DNA from: Paeniroseomonas aquatica
GTDB taxonomy: Bacteria > Pseudomonadota > Alphaproteobacteria > Acetobacterales > Acetobacteraceae
Direction: 5' to 3'
Length of the DNA stretch: 64,000 nucleotides
Assembly: GCF_030409335.1 (NCBI RefSeq)
Contig: NZ_JAUFPN010000127.1
Coordinates: forward strand, 29,516-93,515
The position numbers and the translations under genes were made by a program. Below, piece after piece: positions 38,704-48,666 of the stretch. Within the stretch, counting starts at the first letter, position 1. Every line of letters begins with the position of its first letter. The notes below the pieces were generated by a model. It worked only from the letters and a program-made list of their open reading frames with translations, did no database searches and had not been told where the DNA came from.

Positions 38704-38970
38704 ATGCAGTTGGATCCCCAGGGCGTTGCCCCGGATGATTTGAGCCATGCCGGTTCGGTGGTGGACAAGGCGATCGAGTACATGATCGAGCAGAAGATCG
38801 CGCCGATCTCGGTGGCTTCGGCGCTGCTCGGTGGGGCGCTAGGCCTGCTGGCGCGCACCATGGACGACCAGGCGATCGGCGCGGTGCTGCGCAACGCCTT
38901 GGCCAGCGTCGAGAGCGGCGAGCTGCGGGAGATGCGGGACCAGCTGCCGGGCGGGAACGCGCCGGTCTAG
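38704..38970 (+). CDS. Small hypothetical protein (88 residues)
   Basis: ATG at 38704 with AGGAGG upstream. The product is largely helical with a moderately hydrophobic centre (KIAPISVASALLGGALGLLART) and a charged end. I do not recognise the family. It starts 60 bases after the ABC exporter and may be transcribed with it. A 10-bp-periodic CTCAA array begins six bases after its stop. Confidence 0.62.
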   Translation: MQLDPQGVAPDDLSHAGSVVDKAIEYMIEQKIAPISVASALLGGALGLLARTMDDQAIGAVLRNALASVESGELREMRDQLPGGNAPV

Positions 38971-39281
38971 CCGCTCTCAATTCGGCTCAAATCCGCTCAA
39001 TTTCCCTCAATTTCCTGGCGCTAACACGCTGGAATTCCTGGGTTCTGGCCCGGGAATTTTTAGAATTGAGGCTTGAGCGGGGGTGGGCTGCGGGACCATC
39101 CTGCCGGAAGGATTATATTCCTTTCGACTGGCTGGGTGCAAGGCTGAAGCCCGGCCCAGGCCGCGGGATCTTCGCCCGGGGGGCGAACGAATATACTGTT
39201 CTTCAATCGCAATCGTTCTAGTCTGCCGGCCGGGACGCAGCGGGATCGCGCCAGGCTGCCGCCCGCCTGCCGGAGACCCGC
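38971..39281. other. Intergenic region with repeats upstream of the small secreted protein
   Basis: 311 bases without a gene. It is less GC-rich than its surroundings and contains four CTCAA units at exact 10-base spacing (38976-39010), two inverted TTGAG units (39066-39077) and a small inverted repeat AAGGA/TCCTT (39108-39123). It probably holds the promoter and regulatory sites for the gene at 39282. I could not place a -35/-10 pair with confidence. Confidence 0.55.
38976..39010 (+). repeat. Four direct CTCAA-led repeats at 10-base period
   Basis: CTCAA begins at 38976, 38986, 38996 and 39006, with units CTCAATTCGG, CTCAAATCCG, CTCAATTTCC and CTCAATTTCC. One unit per helical turn puts every copy on the same DNA face, as in operators for cooperative regulators. 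Inverted copies (TTGAG) lie at 39066 and 39073. Confidence 0.6.
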
Positions 39282-39623
39282 ATGATCCGCCGTTTCGCCC
39301 TCTCGCTCGCGCTGCTCGGCGCCTTCGCCCTGACCGAGGCCGCCGCCCAGGGCTGCGACACCTCGATCGACGTCGTGAACAATTCCGGCGTGCAGATCGA
39401 CGAGCTCTATTTCAACCCGACCAGCAACAGCAACTGGGGCCGCGACCGCCTGGGCCAGAACGTGCTGACCCCCGGCCGCAGCGCCGGCTTCCGCCCGGGC
39501 CGCGGCGGCACCTACGACTTCAAGGTGGTCTGGAGCGGCGGCAACGAGGCCGAGATCCGCGGCGTCGACATCTGCACCATCAGCCGGGTCATCGCCGCCC
39601 GCGGCCGGCTGGTCGCGGAATAG
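39282..39623 (+). CDS. Small secreted protein of unknown function
   Basis: 113 residues. Signal peptide RRFALSLALLGAFALTEAAAQ, then a mature part with two cysteines (in QGCDT and DICTI) that may form a disulfide, and a strand-rich stretch VVNNSGVQIDELYFNPTS. Similar small periplasmic proteins are common in Acetobacteraceae without assigned role. The repeat array at 38976-39077 lies in its upstream region. It ends three bases before the convergent FAD oxidoreductase. Confidence 0.72.
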   Translation: MIRRFALSLALLGAFALTEAAAQGCDTSIDVVNNSGVQIDELYFNPTSNSNWGRDRLGQNVLTPGRSAGFRPGRGGTYDFKVVWSGGNEAEIRGVDICTISRVIAARGRLVAE

Positions 39624-39625
39624 CC

Positions 39626-41281
39626 TCAGCCATAGGCCTCGACGTCGAGCTCGACGCCGCGGCTCATCTGCCTCGGCACCTCCTGGCCGGTCGCCAGGAG
39701 GGCCAGCGCCTCCGCCACCCGGATGCCGTCGACCCCGGCGCTGAGGATGCCCCCGGCATAGCCGGCACCCTCGCCGGCGGGAAACAGGCCCGGGGTGTTC
39801 AGGCTCTGGAAGTCGAAGCCCCGCCGGATGCGGATCGGGCTGCTGGTGCGGGTCTCGACCCCGGTCATGACCGCATCGGGCCGGGCGAAGCCGGGGATCT
39901 GGCGGTCGAAGGCGATGAGGGCCTCCCGCATGGCGGCCACCGCGAAATCCGGCAGGCAGAGCGCCAGGTCGGTCGGGGTCACCCCCGGCTTGTAGCTGGG
40001 CAGGACCTCGCCGAGCTCGGTCGATGGCCGGCCGGCAAGGAAGTCGCCGACGAGCTGCCCGGGCGCCCGGTAGGCGCCGCCGCCGGCCGCGAAGGCGGCG
40101 CTCTCCCAGCGGCGCTGGTAGTCCATGCCGGCGAGGACGTCCCCGGGGTAGTCGGCCGGGGAGATGCCGACGACGAGGCCGGCATTGGCGTTGCGCTCGG
40201 CGCGCGAGTACTGGCTCATCCCGTTCGTCACCACGCGGCCGGGCTCGCTCGTCGCCGCCACCACGGTGCCGCCGGGGCACATGCAGAAGCTGTAGACGCT
40301 GCGGCCGTTGGCCGCATGGTGCACCAGCTTGTAGTCGGCCGCACCCAGCAGCGGGTTGCCGGCATTCGGGCCCCAGCGGGCGCGGTCGATCATGCCCTGC
40401 GGATGCTCGATGCGGACGCCGATGCTGAAGGGCTTGGCCTCCAGATGGACGCCGCGGTCGCGCAGCATGGCGAAGCTGTCCCGGGCGCTGTGGCCGATGG
40501 CCAGCACCACCTGCCGCGCGGCGATCTCCTCGCCCGACTCCAGCGCCACGCCGCGCACGGCGCGGTCCCCGTCGAGCAGCAGGTCGGTGACCTTGCAGCC
40601 GAAGCGGTATTCGCCACCCAAGCGCTCGATCTCGGCGCGGATGCTCTCGACCATGGTCACCAGGCGGAAGGTGCCGATATGGGGGCGGGAGACGTAGAGG
40701 ATCTCCTCCGGCGCCCCGGCTTTCACGAACTCCTCCAGCAGCTTCCGGCCGTAGTGCCGGGGGTCCTTGATCTGGCTGTAGAGCTTGCCGTCGGAGAAGG
40801 TGCCGGCACCGCCCTCGCCGAATTGCACGTTGCTCTCGGGCGTCAGCACGCCGCGGCGCCAGAGCCCCCAGGTATCCTTGGTGCGCTGGCGGACCACGGT
40901 GCCGCGCTCGAGGATGATGGGGCGGAAGCCCATCTGCGCCAGGATGAGCGCGGCCATGAAGCCGCAGGGGCCGGTGCCTATGACGATGGGGCGGGGGCTG
41001 CCCGCGGGCGCCCGGGCCACGAATTTGTAGCGCGTGTCGGGGGCGGGGCGGATATTGGCGTCGCCGGCGTGGCGGGCGAGTACCGCGGCCTCCCCGGCCA
41101 CCTCCAGGTCGAGCGTGTAGACCCACATGATGGCGCGGGGCTTGCGCGCGTCATGGCCGCGGCGGAACACCGTCAGGCCCCGCAGCGCGGCCTCGTCCAG
41201 CCCGAGGCGGGCGAGGGTGGCGGCGCGGAGGGCCTCCGGCGGGTGGCCCAGGGGCAGGCGCAGTTCGGTGAGGCGGAGCAT
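39626..41281 (-). CDS. FAD-dependent NAD(P)-type oxidoreductase (COG2509-like)
   Basis: 551 residues. After an N-terminal domain of about 95 residues comes the FAD-binding fold PIVIGTGPCGFMAALILAQMGFRPIILERG, then NVQFGEGGAGTFSDGKLYSQIKD, VLAIGHSARDSF and SFCMCPGGTVVAATSE, ending with GLFPAGEGAGYAGGILSAGVDG. This pattern is that of large, poorly characterised FAD dehydrogenases found across bacteria. The reaction is not known. Divergent from the aldo/keto reductase gene. Confidence 0.85.
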   Translation of the reverse strand: MLRLTELRLPLGHPPEALRAATLARLGLDEAALRGLTVFRRGHDARKPRAIMWVYTLDLEVAGEAAVLARHAGDANIRPAPDTRYKFVARAPAGSPRPIVIGTGPCGFMAALILAQMGFRPIILERGTVVRQRTKDTWGLWRRGVLTPESNVQFGEGGAGTFSDGKLYSQIKDPRHYGRKLLEEFVKAGAPEEILYVSRPHIGTFRLVTMVESIRAEIERLGGEYRFGCKVTDLLLDGDRAVRGVALESGEEIAARQVVLAIGHSARDSFAMLRDRGVHLEAKPFSIGVRIEHPQGMIDRARWGPNAGNPLLGAADYKLVHHAANGRSVYSFCMCPGGTVVAATSEPGRVVTNGMSQYSRAERNANAGLVVGISPADYPGDVLAGMDYQRRWESAAFAAGGGAYRAPGQLVGDFLAGRPSTELGEVLPSYKPGVTPTDLALCLPDFAVAAMREALIAFDRQIPGFARPDAVMTGVETRTSSPIRIRRGFDFQSLNTPGLFPAGEGAGYAGGILSAGVDGIRVAEALALLATGQEVPRQMSRGVELDVEAYG

Positions 41282-41339
41282 GGGTTTCCAGAAGGCGACC
41301 GGGGCGGGCTAGGCTTCCCTTAGCCGGGAGGGCATTGGG

Positions 41340-42305
41340 ATGGAACAGCGGGTCTTGGGGCGCACGGGGCTGAAGGTCTCGGTGCTGGGCTACGGCGCCG
41401 GGGCGGTGGGCGGGCTGATGGTGCGGGGGACGCCAGCCGAGCAGGAGCGCTCGGTCGGGACGGCACTCGATGCGGGGATCACCTATGTCGATACCGCGCC
41501 CTCCTATGGCAATGGCGAGAGCGAGCGGAACCTCGGCCGGGTGCTGAAGGCGCTGGGGGCGAGCCCGGTGCTGGGGACCAAGGTGCGGCTGCCGGCCGAG
41601 GCCCGGGGCGATATCGCCGGGGCGATCACCGCCTCGCTGGAGGCGAGCCTGGCGCGGCTGGGGCGGGAGAGCGTGGACCTGTTCCAGCTGCATGACCCGA
41701 TCGGCGGTGCCGAGGGCCTGAGCCTGGCGCAGGTGCTGGAGGAGGCGGTTCCCGCCATGCAGCGGCTGCAGGCGGCGGGGAAGTGCCGCTTCCTCGGCAT
41801 CACCGCGCTGGGGGAGGTGGCGGCGTTGCAGGCGCTGTTCGCCAAAGGGGTGATCGATACGGCGCAGGTGCCGTTCAATGCGCTGAACCCCTCCTGGCTC
41901 GGCCTGCTGCCGGCCTGCCTGCCGGGGCAGGACTTCGAGGCCTTGGGGGTCGCGGCGGCGGCGCAGGGCGTCGGGCTGATCGGCATCCGCATCCTCGCCG
42001 CCGGGGCGCTCTCGGGCGAGGCGGCGCGGCACCCGACCGCCATGCCGGAGGTGGCGCCGATCGCCTCGGCCGCCGATTACGCGACCGACCTGGCCAATGC
42101 CCGGCGGCTGGCGCCGCTGGTGGCGGAGGGGGCCGCGGCGTCGCTGGCCGAGCTGGCGATCCGCTTCGCCATCTCCGCGCCGCTGATCGGCACGGCGCTG
42201 ATCGGCACGGCATCCCAGGAGCAGCTGGAGGTGGCCCTGGCGGCGGCGGCCAAGGGGCCCTTGCCGGCGGCGGTGCTGGAGCGGGTCGCGGCGCTGATGG
42301 CGTGA
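41340..42305 (+). CDS. Aldo/keto reductase
   Basis: 321 residues. Family features in order are RVLGRTGLKVSVLGYGAG, YVDTAPSYGNGESERNLG (Asp and catalytic Tyr), LGTKVRL (Lys) and VDLFQLHDP (His). It is close to the D-threo-aldose/L-galactose dehydrogenase branch. Probably oxidises or reduces a sugar using NAD(P). The GTG start of the DMT transporter overlaps its stop, so the two are coupled. Confidence 0.88.
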   Translation: MEQRVLGRTGLKVSVLGYGAGAVGGLMVRGTPAEQERSVGTALDAGITYVDTAPSYGNGESERNLGRVLKALGASPVLGTKVRLPAEARGDIAGAITASLEASLARLGRESVDLFQLHDPIGGAEGLSLAQVLEEAVPAMQRLQAAGKCRFLGITALGEVAALQALFAKGVIDTAQVPFNALNPSWLGLLPACLPGQDFEALGVAAAAQGVGLIGIRILAAGALSGEAARHPTAMPEVAPIASAADYATDLANARRLAPLVAEGAAASLAELAIRFAISAPLIGTALIGTASQEQLEVALAAAAKGPLPAAVLERVAALMA

Positions 42306-43192
42306 ACGGCGCCCTCTGGGGCGGCTTCGGCTACCTGATGGTGACGGCCACGGCCTGGGGGCTGAACTGGCCGATCATGAAGCTGCTGATGCAGGACTGG
42401 CCGCCCTTCTCCTTCCGGGTGCTGGCCGCCTGCGGCTCGGTCACCCTGCTCGGGCTGATCGCCCTGGCGCAGGGCGACGGGCTGCTGCCGCGGCCGGAGC
42501 ACTGGGGGCGGCTGGCGGTCGCCGGGGTGCTCAACGTCACCTCCTGGCTGCTCTTCGCCCCGCTGGCCATCCTCTGGCTGGATGCCTCGGAGGCGGCGAT
42601 CATCGCCTATACCATGCCGGTCTGGGCGACGATGCTGGCCTGGCCCTTCCTCGGGGAGAAGCCGGGCTGGCGGCGGGTGGCCGGGCTGGTGCTGGGGCTG
42701 TCGGGGGTGAGCCTGCTGATGGCCGGACGGCTCGACCTCGGGGGCGGCCCAGGGGCAGGATCCTGGGGCAAGCTGCCGGGCGTGGCGGCGATGCTGATGA
42801 CGGCGCTGCTGTTCGCCTGCGGCACCATCTGGACCAAGCGCTTTCCCGTCGCCATGGCGCCGGTGCCGCTGGTCGCCTGGCAGATCGCCATCGGCGCGCT
42901 GCCGGTCGCCGTGGTGGCGCTGGCCTTCGAGACGCTGCGCTTCGGCGCCGTCGGCCGGCTGGGCTGGGGCTGCCTGGTCTATGCCTCGGTCATCGGGCAA
43001 TGCCTGGCCTACCTCGCCTGGTTCCGGGCACTGAAGCGGCTGAAGGCGGGGACGGCGGCGATCGGCTCGCTGCTGGTGCCAGTGGTCGGCGTGCTCGGCA
43101 GCGCGGCGCTGCTGGGGGAGCCGCTGGGGCTGCGGCAGGGGGCCGCGCTGGCGCTGACCCTGGGCGGTGTCGCGCTGGCGTCCCGCGGCTGA
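42302..43192 (+). CDS. DMT-superfamily EamA transporter
   Basis: 296 residues from a GTG at 42302 within the GTGA overlap with the aldo/keto reductase stop. About ten hydrophobic segments form two EamA halves, with GLNWPIMKLLMQDWPPFSFRV in the first and LAYLAWFRALKRLKAGTAA in the second. Probably an exporter of small metabolites in the inner membrane; the cargo may relate to the reductase it is coupled to, but nothing proves that. Confidence 0.87.
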   Translation: MNGALWGGFGYLMVTATAWGLNWPIMKLLMQDWPPFSFRVLAACGSVTLLGLIALAQGDGLLPRPEHWGRLAVAGVLNVTSWLLFAPLAILWLDASEAAIIAYTMPVWATMLAWPFLGEKPGWRRVAGLVLGLSGVSLLMAGRLDLGGGPGAGSWGKLPGVAAMLMTALLFACGTIWTKRFPVAMAPVPLVAWQIAIGALPVAVVALAFETLRFGAVGRLGWGCLVYASVIGQCLAYLAWFRALKRLKAGTAAIGSLLVPVVGVLGSAALLGEPLGLRQGAALALTLGGVALASRG

Positions 43193-43355
43193 TCAACATG
43201 GCTTGGTGCCTGACGGTGTCAGCGAAGTCGCCGCGGGCCATGGCATTGCTGTGACAGTCTCGGATGCATCATCGTTTCGGGGCTTCGTTGCTCTGGGCCA
43301 TGCAACTGCCGCCCCGTCCCCGCGGTTGTCGTCCTGCCAACCGGAGGAAAGCACC

Positions 43356-43892
43356 ATGGAAAACGACGTCCGCGAATTGCTGGTCGCCCAGCTGAAGGAT
43401 GCCTACAGCGCCGAGAAGCAGGCCCTGCGGGCCATGCAGAAGTCCGTCCGCCAGGCGAGCGATCCGACGCTGAAGGACTGCATCACCCTGCATATCGAAC
43501 AGAGCCAGGCGCAGATCGAGAAGGTCGAGCAGGCGCTCGAGTCGCTCGGCGCCAAGCCCGGCCGCGTGGTCTGCGAGGCGATGCGCGGCCTGGTCGAGGA
43601 AGGCACGCATGAGATGGAGGACCACGAGAAGGGGCCGATCCTCGACCTCGTGATCGTCGCCAGCATGCAGCGGATCGAGCATTACGAGATCGCCGCCTAT
43701 GGCACCGACATCGCCCTGGCCCAGGCCCTCGGCGAGGGCACGGTGGTGGCGCTGCTCGAGGAGATCCTCGCCGAGGAGAAGCAGACCGACGTCAAGCTGA
43801 CCGAGGTGACGCAGTCCAGCCTGATGGCGGCGGCGATGGGCGGGGCGGCGGCGAACGACGCCAAGTCGGGCGGGAAGCGCAAGGCGTCCTGA
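43356..43892 (+). CDS. YciE/YciF-type ferritin-like protein
   Basis: 178 residues from an ATG at 43356 with GGAGGA upstream. A four-helix ferritin-like domain carries LKDAYSAEKQAL, HIEQSQAQIEKVEQALESLG, QRIEHYEIAAYGT and EILAEEKQTDVKLTEV, with Glu and His residues at metal positions. YciE/YciF proteins are linked with osmotic and general stress. The end (GGKRKAS) is basic and loose. It stands directly before the zinc uptake genes but on a separate unit, given the Zur-type site between them. Confidence 0.85.
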   Translation: MENDVRELLVAQLKDAYSAEKQALRAMQKSVRQASDPTLKDCITLHIEQSQAQIEKVEQALESLGAKPGRVVCEAMRGLVEEGTHEMEDHEKGPILDLVIVASMQRIEHYEIAAYGTDIALAQALGEGTVVALLEEILAEEKQTDVKLTEVTQSSLMAAAMGGAAANDAKSGGKRKAS

Positions 43893-43926
43893 ACCCTCGG
43901 CGGGGGGGCTGGCAGGCGGCCGGGGG

Positions 43927-43947
43927 TGATGTTATCTCATAACATCA
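43927..43947 (+). promoter_or_regulatory. Zur-type operator of the zinc uptake operon
   Basis: TGATGTTAT and ATAACATCA form a perfect nine-base inverted repeat around CTC. This agrees with Zur boxes described for alphaproteobacteria (GTTAT/ATAAC core) and lies immediately before znuCB. Its last base is the A of the ATG at 43947, so bound Zur would cover the start of the operon. Confidence 0.75.
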
Positions 43948-44062
43948 TGTCCTGGCCCTTTCCCGACCCGCTCGCCCTGTCCTCCGGCGCCGCCGCCCGC
44001 CTCGTGCTGGCGGCGGCCGTCGCGGCCGCGCTCTGGGCCGGCGTCGCCTGGGCCATGGCGGC

Positions 44063-44066
<4 letters not shown>
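43947..44066 (+). CDS. 39-residue membrane peptide at the head of the zinc uptake operon
   Basis: ATG at 43947, stop at 44064-44066 in an ATGA overlap with znuC. The product starts MSWPFPDPLALSSGA and ends in one hydrophobic stretch of about 20 residues (LVLAAAVAAALWAGVAWAMA), so it may sit in the inner membrane. No ribosome binding site is visible, and its start codon lies inside the Zur palindrome, so a leaderless message is possible. The overlap with znuC and coding position suggest it is real; a role in coupling or in the transporter is speculative. Confidence 0.45.
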
Positions 44067-44799
<733 letters not shown>

Positions 44800-44803
<4 letters not shown>

Positions 44804-45657
44804 TTCTCGATCCCTTCCTCGAATTCGGCTTCCTGCGCCGGGCGCTAGTCGGCTGCCTGGCGCTGTCGGTGGCGGCGCCGCCGCTCGGCGTCTTCCTGAT
44901 GCTGCGGCGGATGAGCCTGACCGCCGACGTGCTGGCGCATGGGATCCTGCCCGGGGTCGCCGCCGGCTTCCTGGTCGCCGGGCTGTCGCTGCCGGCCATG
45001 GCCTTCGGCGGGCTGGTCGCCGGGCTGCTGGTCGCGGTCGGCGCCGGGGCGCTGTCCCGCGCCACGGGGGGACGGGAGGATGCCTCGCTCGCCGCGCTCT
45101 ATCTCGTCGCGCTGGCCGCCGGCGTCGCCATGGTCTCGATGCGCGGCGGCGCGGTCGAGCTCACCAACCTGCTGTTCGGCAGCGTGCTCGGGGTCGACGA
45201 CGGGGCGCTGCTGCTGATGGCGGGGGCGGCCAGCCTCACCCTGCTGGCGCTGGCGCTCGCGTGGCGGCCGCTGGTGCTCGAATGCTTCGACCCCAATTTC
45301 GCCGCCGCGGTCGGCGCCCGCGGCGCCGGCTGGCACCTCGGCTTCCTCGGGCTGGTGGTGCTGAACCTGCTAGCCGCCTTCCAGGCGCTGGGCACGCTCA
45401 TGGCGGTCGGGCTGATGATGCTGCCGGCGATCGCGGCGCGGCACTGGGCGCGGCAGGTGGGCGGCATGGCCTATGCGTCGGTCGCCATCGCCATGGTGGC
45501 GAGCGCGGCCGGGCTGCTGCTGTCCTTCCATGCCGATGTCCCGGCGGGGCCGGCGGTGGTGCTCTGCGCCGGCCTCGCCTGGCTGGTCTCGGTGGTGGCG
45601 GGGCCGGTCGACGGGCTGCTGGCCCGGCTGGTCCGCCGCCGCCACCTGGCGGGGTAG
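44800..45657 (+). CDS. znuB: Zinc ABC transporter permease, probable non-ATG start
   Basis: About 285 residues with seven to eight hydrophobic segments and the family features GFLRRALVGCLALSVAAPPLG, RRMSLTADVLAHGILPGVA and LLVVLNLLAAFQALGTLMAVGLM-type core. The conserved part starts at LDPFLEFGF, and no ATG, GTG or TTG lies in frame just before it; the nearest candidates are CTG at 44800, overlapping the znuC stop, or ATT at 44803. I chose CTG because of the overlap. Internal ATGs would remove the first membrane segment. Ends ten bases before the convergent GMC gene. Confidence 0.85.
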
Positions 45658-45666
45658 CGCCGGGGC

Positions 45667-47265
45667 TCAGGCCGCCGCCAGCACCATCTCCGCCGCCTTC
45701 TCCCCGATCATGATCGCGGGCGCGTTGGTATTGCCCGAGGTCAGCGTCGGCATGATCGAGGCATCGGCCACCCGCAGCCCGGACAGCCCGTGCACCCGCA
45801 GCTGCGCATCCACCACCGCCATCGGGTCCTGGCCCATCCGGCAGGTGCCGACCGGGTGGTAGGTCGTCTCCGCCGCGCGCTTCACCCAGTCCAGGATCTC
45901 GTCGTCGCGCTCCTGCGCCACCCCGGGGGCGATCTCCGAGATGCCGAGCGGGGCCAGCGCCCGGGCATTCATCACGCTCCGGGCGATCCGCACCGCCTGC
46001 ACCGTCAGCGCGGCATCGACCGGCGAGGAGAGGAAGTTGAAGCGGATCGCCGGCGGCTGGCGGGGATCGGCGCTGGTGACGTGGATGTGGCCGCGGCTCT
46101 CGGGCCGCATCGGATGGGCGTAGCAGGTCATGCCCGCCTGCGCCGCGATCCGCGGCCCCTGCGGCCCCGGCTCGGTCAGCATCGGCACCCAGCCGAGCAG
46201 CAGGTCCGGCGCCTCCAGCCCCTCGCGGGAGCGGACGAAGGCGCGCAGCGGCGCCGCCACCATGCCGAGCATGCCGCCCCCCGAGAGCGCATACCGCAGC
46301 GCCTGCCGCACCAGCCCGACGCCGCGGCCGCGGTCGTTGAAGGTGACGCCGCGGCTGCCGACCGCCCAGCGGGTGCGCGGCGCGTAGTGGTCGCGCAGGT
46401 TCTCGCCGACGCCGGGCAGGGCGTGCCGCACCGCGATGCCGAGCGCCCGCAGCCGCTCCGGCTCGCCGATGCCGGACAGCTCCAGCAGCTGCGGCGAATT
46501 GATCGAGCCGCCGCTCACCACCACCTCGCGCCCCGCCCGCGCCTCGCGCGGCTGGCCGCCCACCGAATAGCGCACCCCGATGCAGCGCTGGCCATCGAGC
46601 AGCAGCGATTCGGCCAGCGCCCCGGTCTCGATCCGCAGGTTGGGCCGGCGGCGGATCGGCGCGAGGTAGCATTGCGCCGTGCTCATGCGCCGGCGGGCGG
46701 CGATGGTCGCCTGGCTCATGGCGATGCCGTCCTGGGTCGCGCCGTTGTAGTCGGGGTTGTGGGCGATGCCGACCTCGGCCGCGGCGGCGATCAGCGCGGC
46801 GTAGAGCGGCTCGCTCGGGGCCGGGTTGGTGACCCGGAGCGGGCCGTGGCGGCCGCGGTAGGCGTCGTCGCCCGGGCCCTCGTAGCGCTCCATGCGCTTG
46901 AAGACGGGCAGCACGTCGGCGTAGCTCCAGCCCTTGTTGCCCATCTGCGCCCAGGTGTCGAAGTCCTGCGCCTGGCCGCGGACGAAGGCGAGGCCGTTGA
47001 TGGCGCTGGAGCCGCCGAGCAGCCGCCCGCGCGGCACCGGGATGCGGCGGCCGTTGGTGGCGGGCTCGGGCTCCGCGGCATAGAGCCAGTTCACCGTCGG
47101 GTTGGTCAGCAGCTTGGCGTAGCCGATCGGCACATGCGACCAGGGATGCCCGGCCGGGCCGGCTTCCAGCAGCAGCACCCGGTGGCGCGGGTCGGCCGAG
47201 AGCCGGTTCGCCACCACCGCGCCGGCGGAGCCGGCGCCGACGATGATGTAGTCGTAGCTTTGCAT
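45667..47265 (-). CDS. GMC-family oxidoreductase (choline-dehydrogenase-like)
   Basis: 532 residues from an ATG at 47265. The FAD fold DYIIVGAGSAGAVVANRL opens the protein, followed by the GMC signatures GRLLGGSSAINGLAF and GSINSPQLLELSGIG, and the C-terminal active-site region YHPVGTCRMG with SGNTNAPAIMIGEKAA. It oxidises an alcohol. It is divergent from the enolase-family operon at 47419, so it may act in the same hydroxy-acid or sugar-acid route. Confidence 0.92.
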   Translation of the reverse strand: MQSYDYIIVGAGSAGAVVANRLSADPRHRVLLLEAGPAGHPWSHVPIGYAKLLTNPTVNWLYAAEPEPATNGRRIPVPRGRLLGGSSAINGLAFVRGQAQDFDTWAQMGNKGWSYADVLPVFKRMERYEGPGDDAYRGRHGPLRVTNPAPSEPLYAALIAAAAEVGIAHNPDYNGATQDGIAMSQATIAARRRMSTAQCYLAPIRRRPNLRIETGALAESLLLDGQRCIGVRYSVGGQPREARAGREVVVSGGSINSPQLLELSGIGEPERLRALGIAVRHALPGVGENLRDHYAPRTRWAVGSRGVTFNDRGRGVGLVRQALRYALSGGGMLGMVAAPLRAFVRSREGLEAPDLLLGWVPMLTEPGPQGPRIAAQAGMTCYAHPMRPESRGHIHVTSADPRQPPAIRFNFLSSPVDAALTVQAVRIARSVMNARALAPLGISEIAPGVAQERDDEILDWVKRAAETTYHPVGTCRMGQDPMAVVDAQLRVHGLSGLRVADASIMPTLTSGNTNAPAIMIGEKAAEMVLAAA

Positions 47266-47418
47266 CGTTTCCTGCCCCCGGCGGTGCCGGCGGCGTCCGC
47301 CCCGGCCCCTGTGCCTGCGCCGATCAACCCACGCGCCGCGCTCTTGTGCAAGCCATGCGGGGGCACCAGGCAGCCGCCGTGCTAAGGCTGGCGCGACACG
47401 CTGCGCGGAGGAGTGCCC

Positions 47419-48651
47419 ATGTCCCGGATCACCTGCCTCAGGACCATCCGCATCGCCGAGCGGCCCAACCTGATCTGGGTCGAGCTCGAGACCGACGAGG
47501 GGCTCACCGGCCTCGGCGAATCCTTCCGCGGCGCCGAGGCGGTGGAGGCGGTGCTGCACGAGCAGGTCGCCCCCTGGCTGGTCGGCCGCGACAGCCGGCG
47601 GATCGAGGCGGTCTCGCGCCACCTGATGACCCCCTACCTCGGCTTCCAGAGCACCGGCGCCGAGGTGCGGGCGGCCAGCGCCATCGACCTCGCGCTCTGG
47701 GACCTCGCCGGCCAGCGCCACGGCATCCCGGTGCACGAGGCGCTGGGTGGGGCCATGCGGAGCGAGATCCGCACCTACAACACCTGCGCCGGCTATGCCT
47801 ACAACAGCGGCATCGCCCGCGGCGCCACCGCCGCCGGCCGCCGCGACATCGGCGCCGACGACAGGCCCATCGGCCCCTACGACGACCAGCTCGCCTTCAT
47901 GCGGGATGCCGGGGCGCTGGCCGAGAGCCTGCTGGCCGAGGGCTTCACCGCCATGAAGATCTGGCCGCTCGATGTCCAGGCCGCGGCCTCCGGCGGGCAG
48001 ATGATCACCCTGTCGGAGCTCAAGGCGGGGCTCGAGCCCTTCCGCCGCATCCGCGCCGCGGTCGGCGAGCGGATCGAGGTGATGGCCGAGCTGCACAGCC
48101 TCTGGTCGGCCGAGGCCGCCGCCCGGATCTGCCACGCGCTGGAGGACCTGAACATTTTCTGGGTCGAGGACCCGATCGCCAAGATGGGCGACTTCAAGGC
48201 GCTCGCCGACCTCCGCCGCCGCAGCCGGGTGCCGATCTGCGGCAGCGAGACGCTGGGCGGCGCCGTCAGCTTCCGGCAGATGCTGGAAGCCGAGGCGGTG
48301 GATTTTGTCATGCTTGACCTCGCCTGGTGCGGCGGGCTGACCGAGGGGCGCAAGATCGCCGCCCTGGCCGAGGCCTTCGCCCGGCCGCTGGCGCCGCACG
48401 ACTGCACCGGGCCGGTGACGCTGATGGCCGGCCTCCACCTCGCCATCCATGCCCCGACCGCCATCTTCCAGGAAGTGGTGCGCGCGACGCTCGCCACCTG
48501 GTACCGCGACCTCGTCACCGAGCTGCCGCTGATCGTGAAGGGCATGGCCCAGGCGCCGACCCGCCCCGGGCTCGGCACCGCCCTGCTGCCGGATGTGCGC
48601 GCGCGGGAAGATGCTACGGTGCGGCAATACGGCACGCCGAACGCGGCCTGA
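47419..48651 (+). CDS. Mandelate racemase/muconate lactonizing enzyme family protein
   Basis: 410 residues from an ATG at 47419 with GGAGGA upstream; a GTG six bases earlier is in frame but too near that site. Enolase-superfamily marks are FTAMKIWPLD (catalytic Lys), EVMAELHSLW, FWVEDPIA and PICGSETLGG (metal ligands), and LAPHDCTGPV (His). Probably dehydrates or epimerises a sugar acid or hydroxy acid. First gene of a four-gene unit with a Bug receptor, a 2-hydroxyacid dehydrogenase and a PEP-mutase-family lyase. Confidence 0.9.
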   Translation: MSRITCLRTIRIAERPNLIWVELETDEGLTGLGESFRGAEAVEAVLHEQVAPWLVGRDSRRIEAVSRHLMTPYLGFQSTGAEVRAASAIDLALWDLAGQRHGIPVHEALGGAMRSEIRTYNTCAGYAYNSGIARGATAAGRRDIGADDRPIGPYDDQLAFMRDAGALAESLLAEGFTAMKIWPLDVQAAASGGQMITLSELKAGLEPFRRIRAAVGERIEVMAELHSLWSAEAAARICHALEDLNIFWVEDPIAKMGDFKALADLRRRSRVPICGSETLGGAVSFRQMLEAEAVDFVMLDLAWCGGLTEGRKIAALAEAFARPLAPHDCTGPVTLMAGLHLAIHAPTAIFQEVVRATLATWYRDLVTELPLIVKGMAQAPTRPGLGTALLPDVRAREDATVRQYGTPNAA

Positions 48652-48666
48652 ACGGGAGAGAACACC

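Noticed and set aside
39083..41323. 746-codon rightward frame opposite the FAD oxidoreductase
   Set aside because: Low-complexity translation and full overlap with a conserved enzyme gene.
43197..43355. Longer N-terminal form of the YciE-like protein
   Set aside because: The upstream in-frame part has no family similarity, and GGAGGA is correctly placed only for the ATG at 43356.
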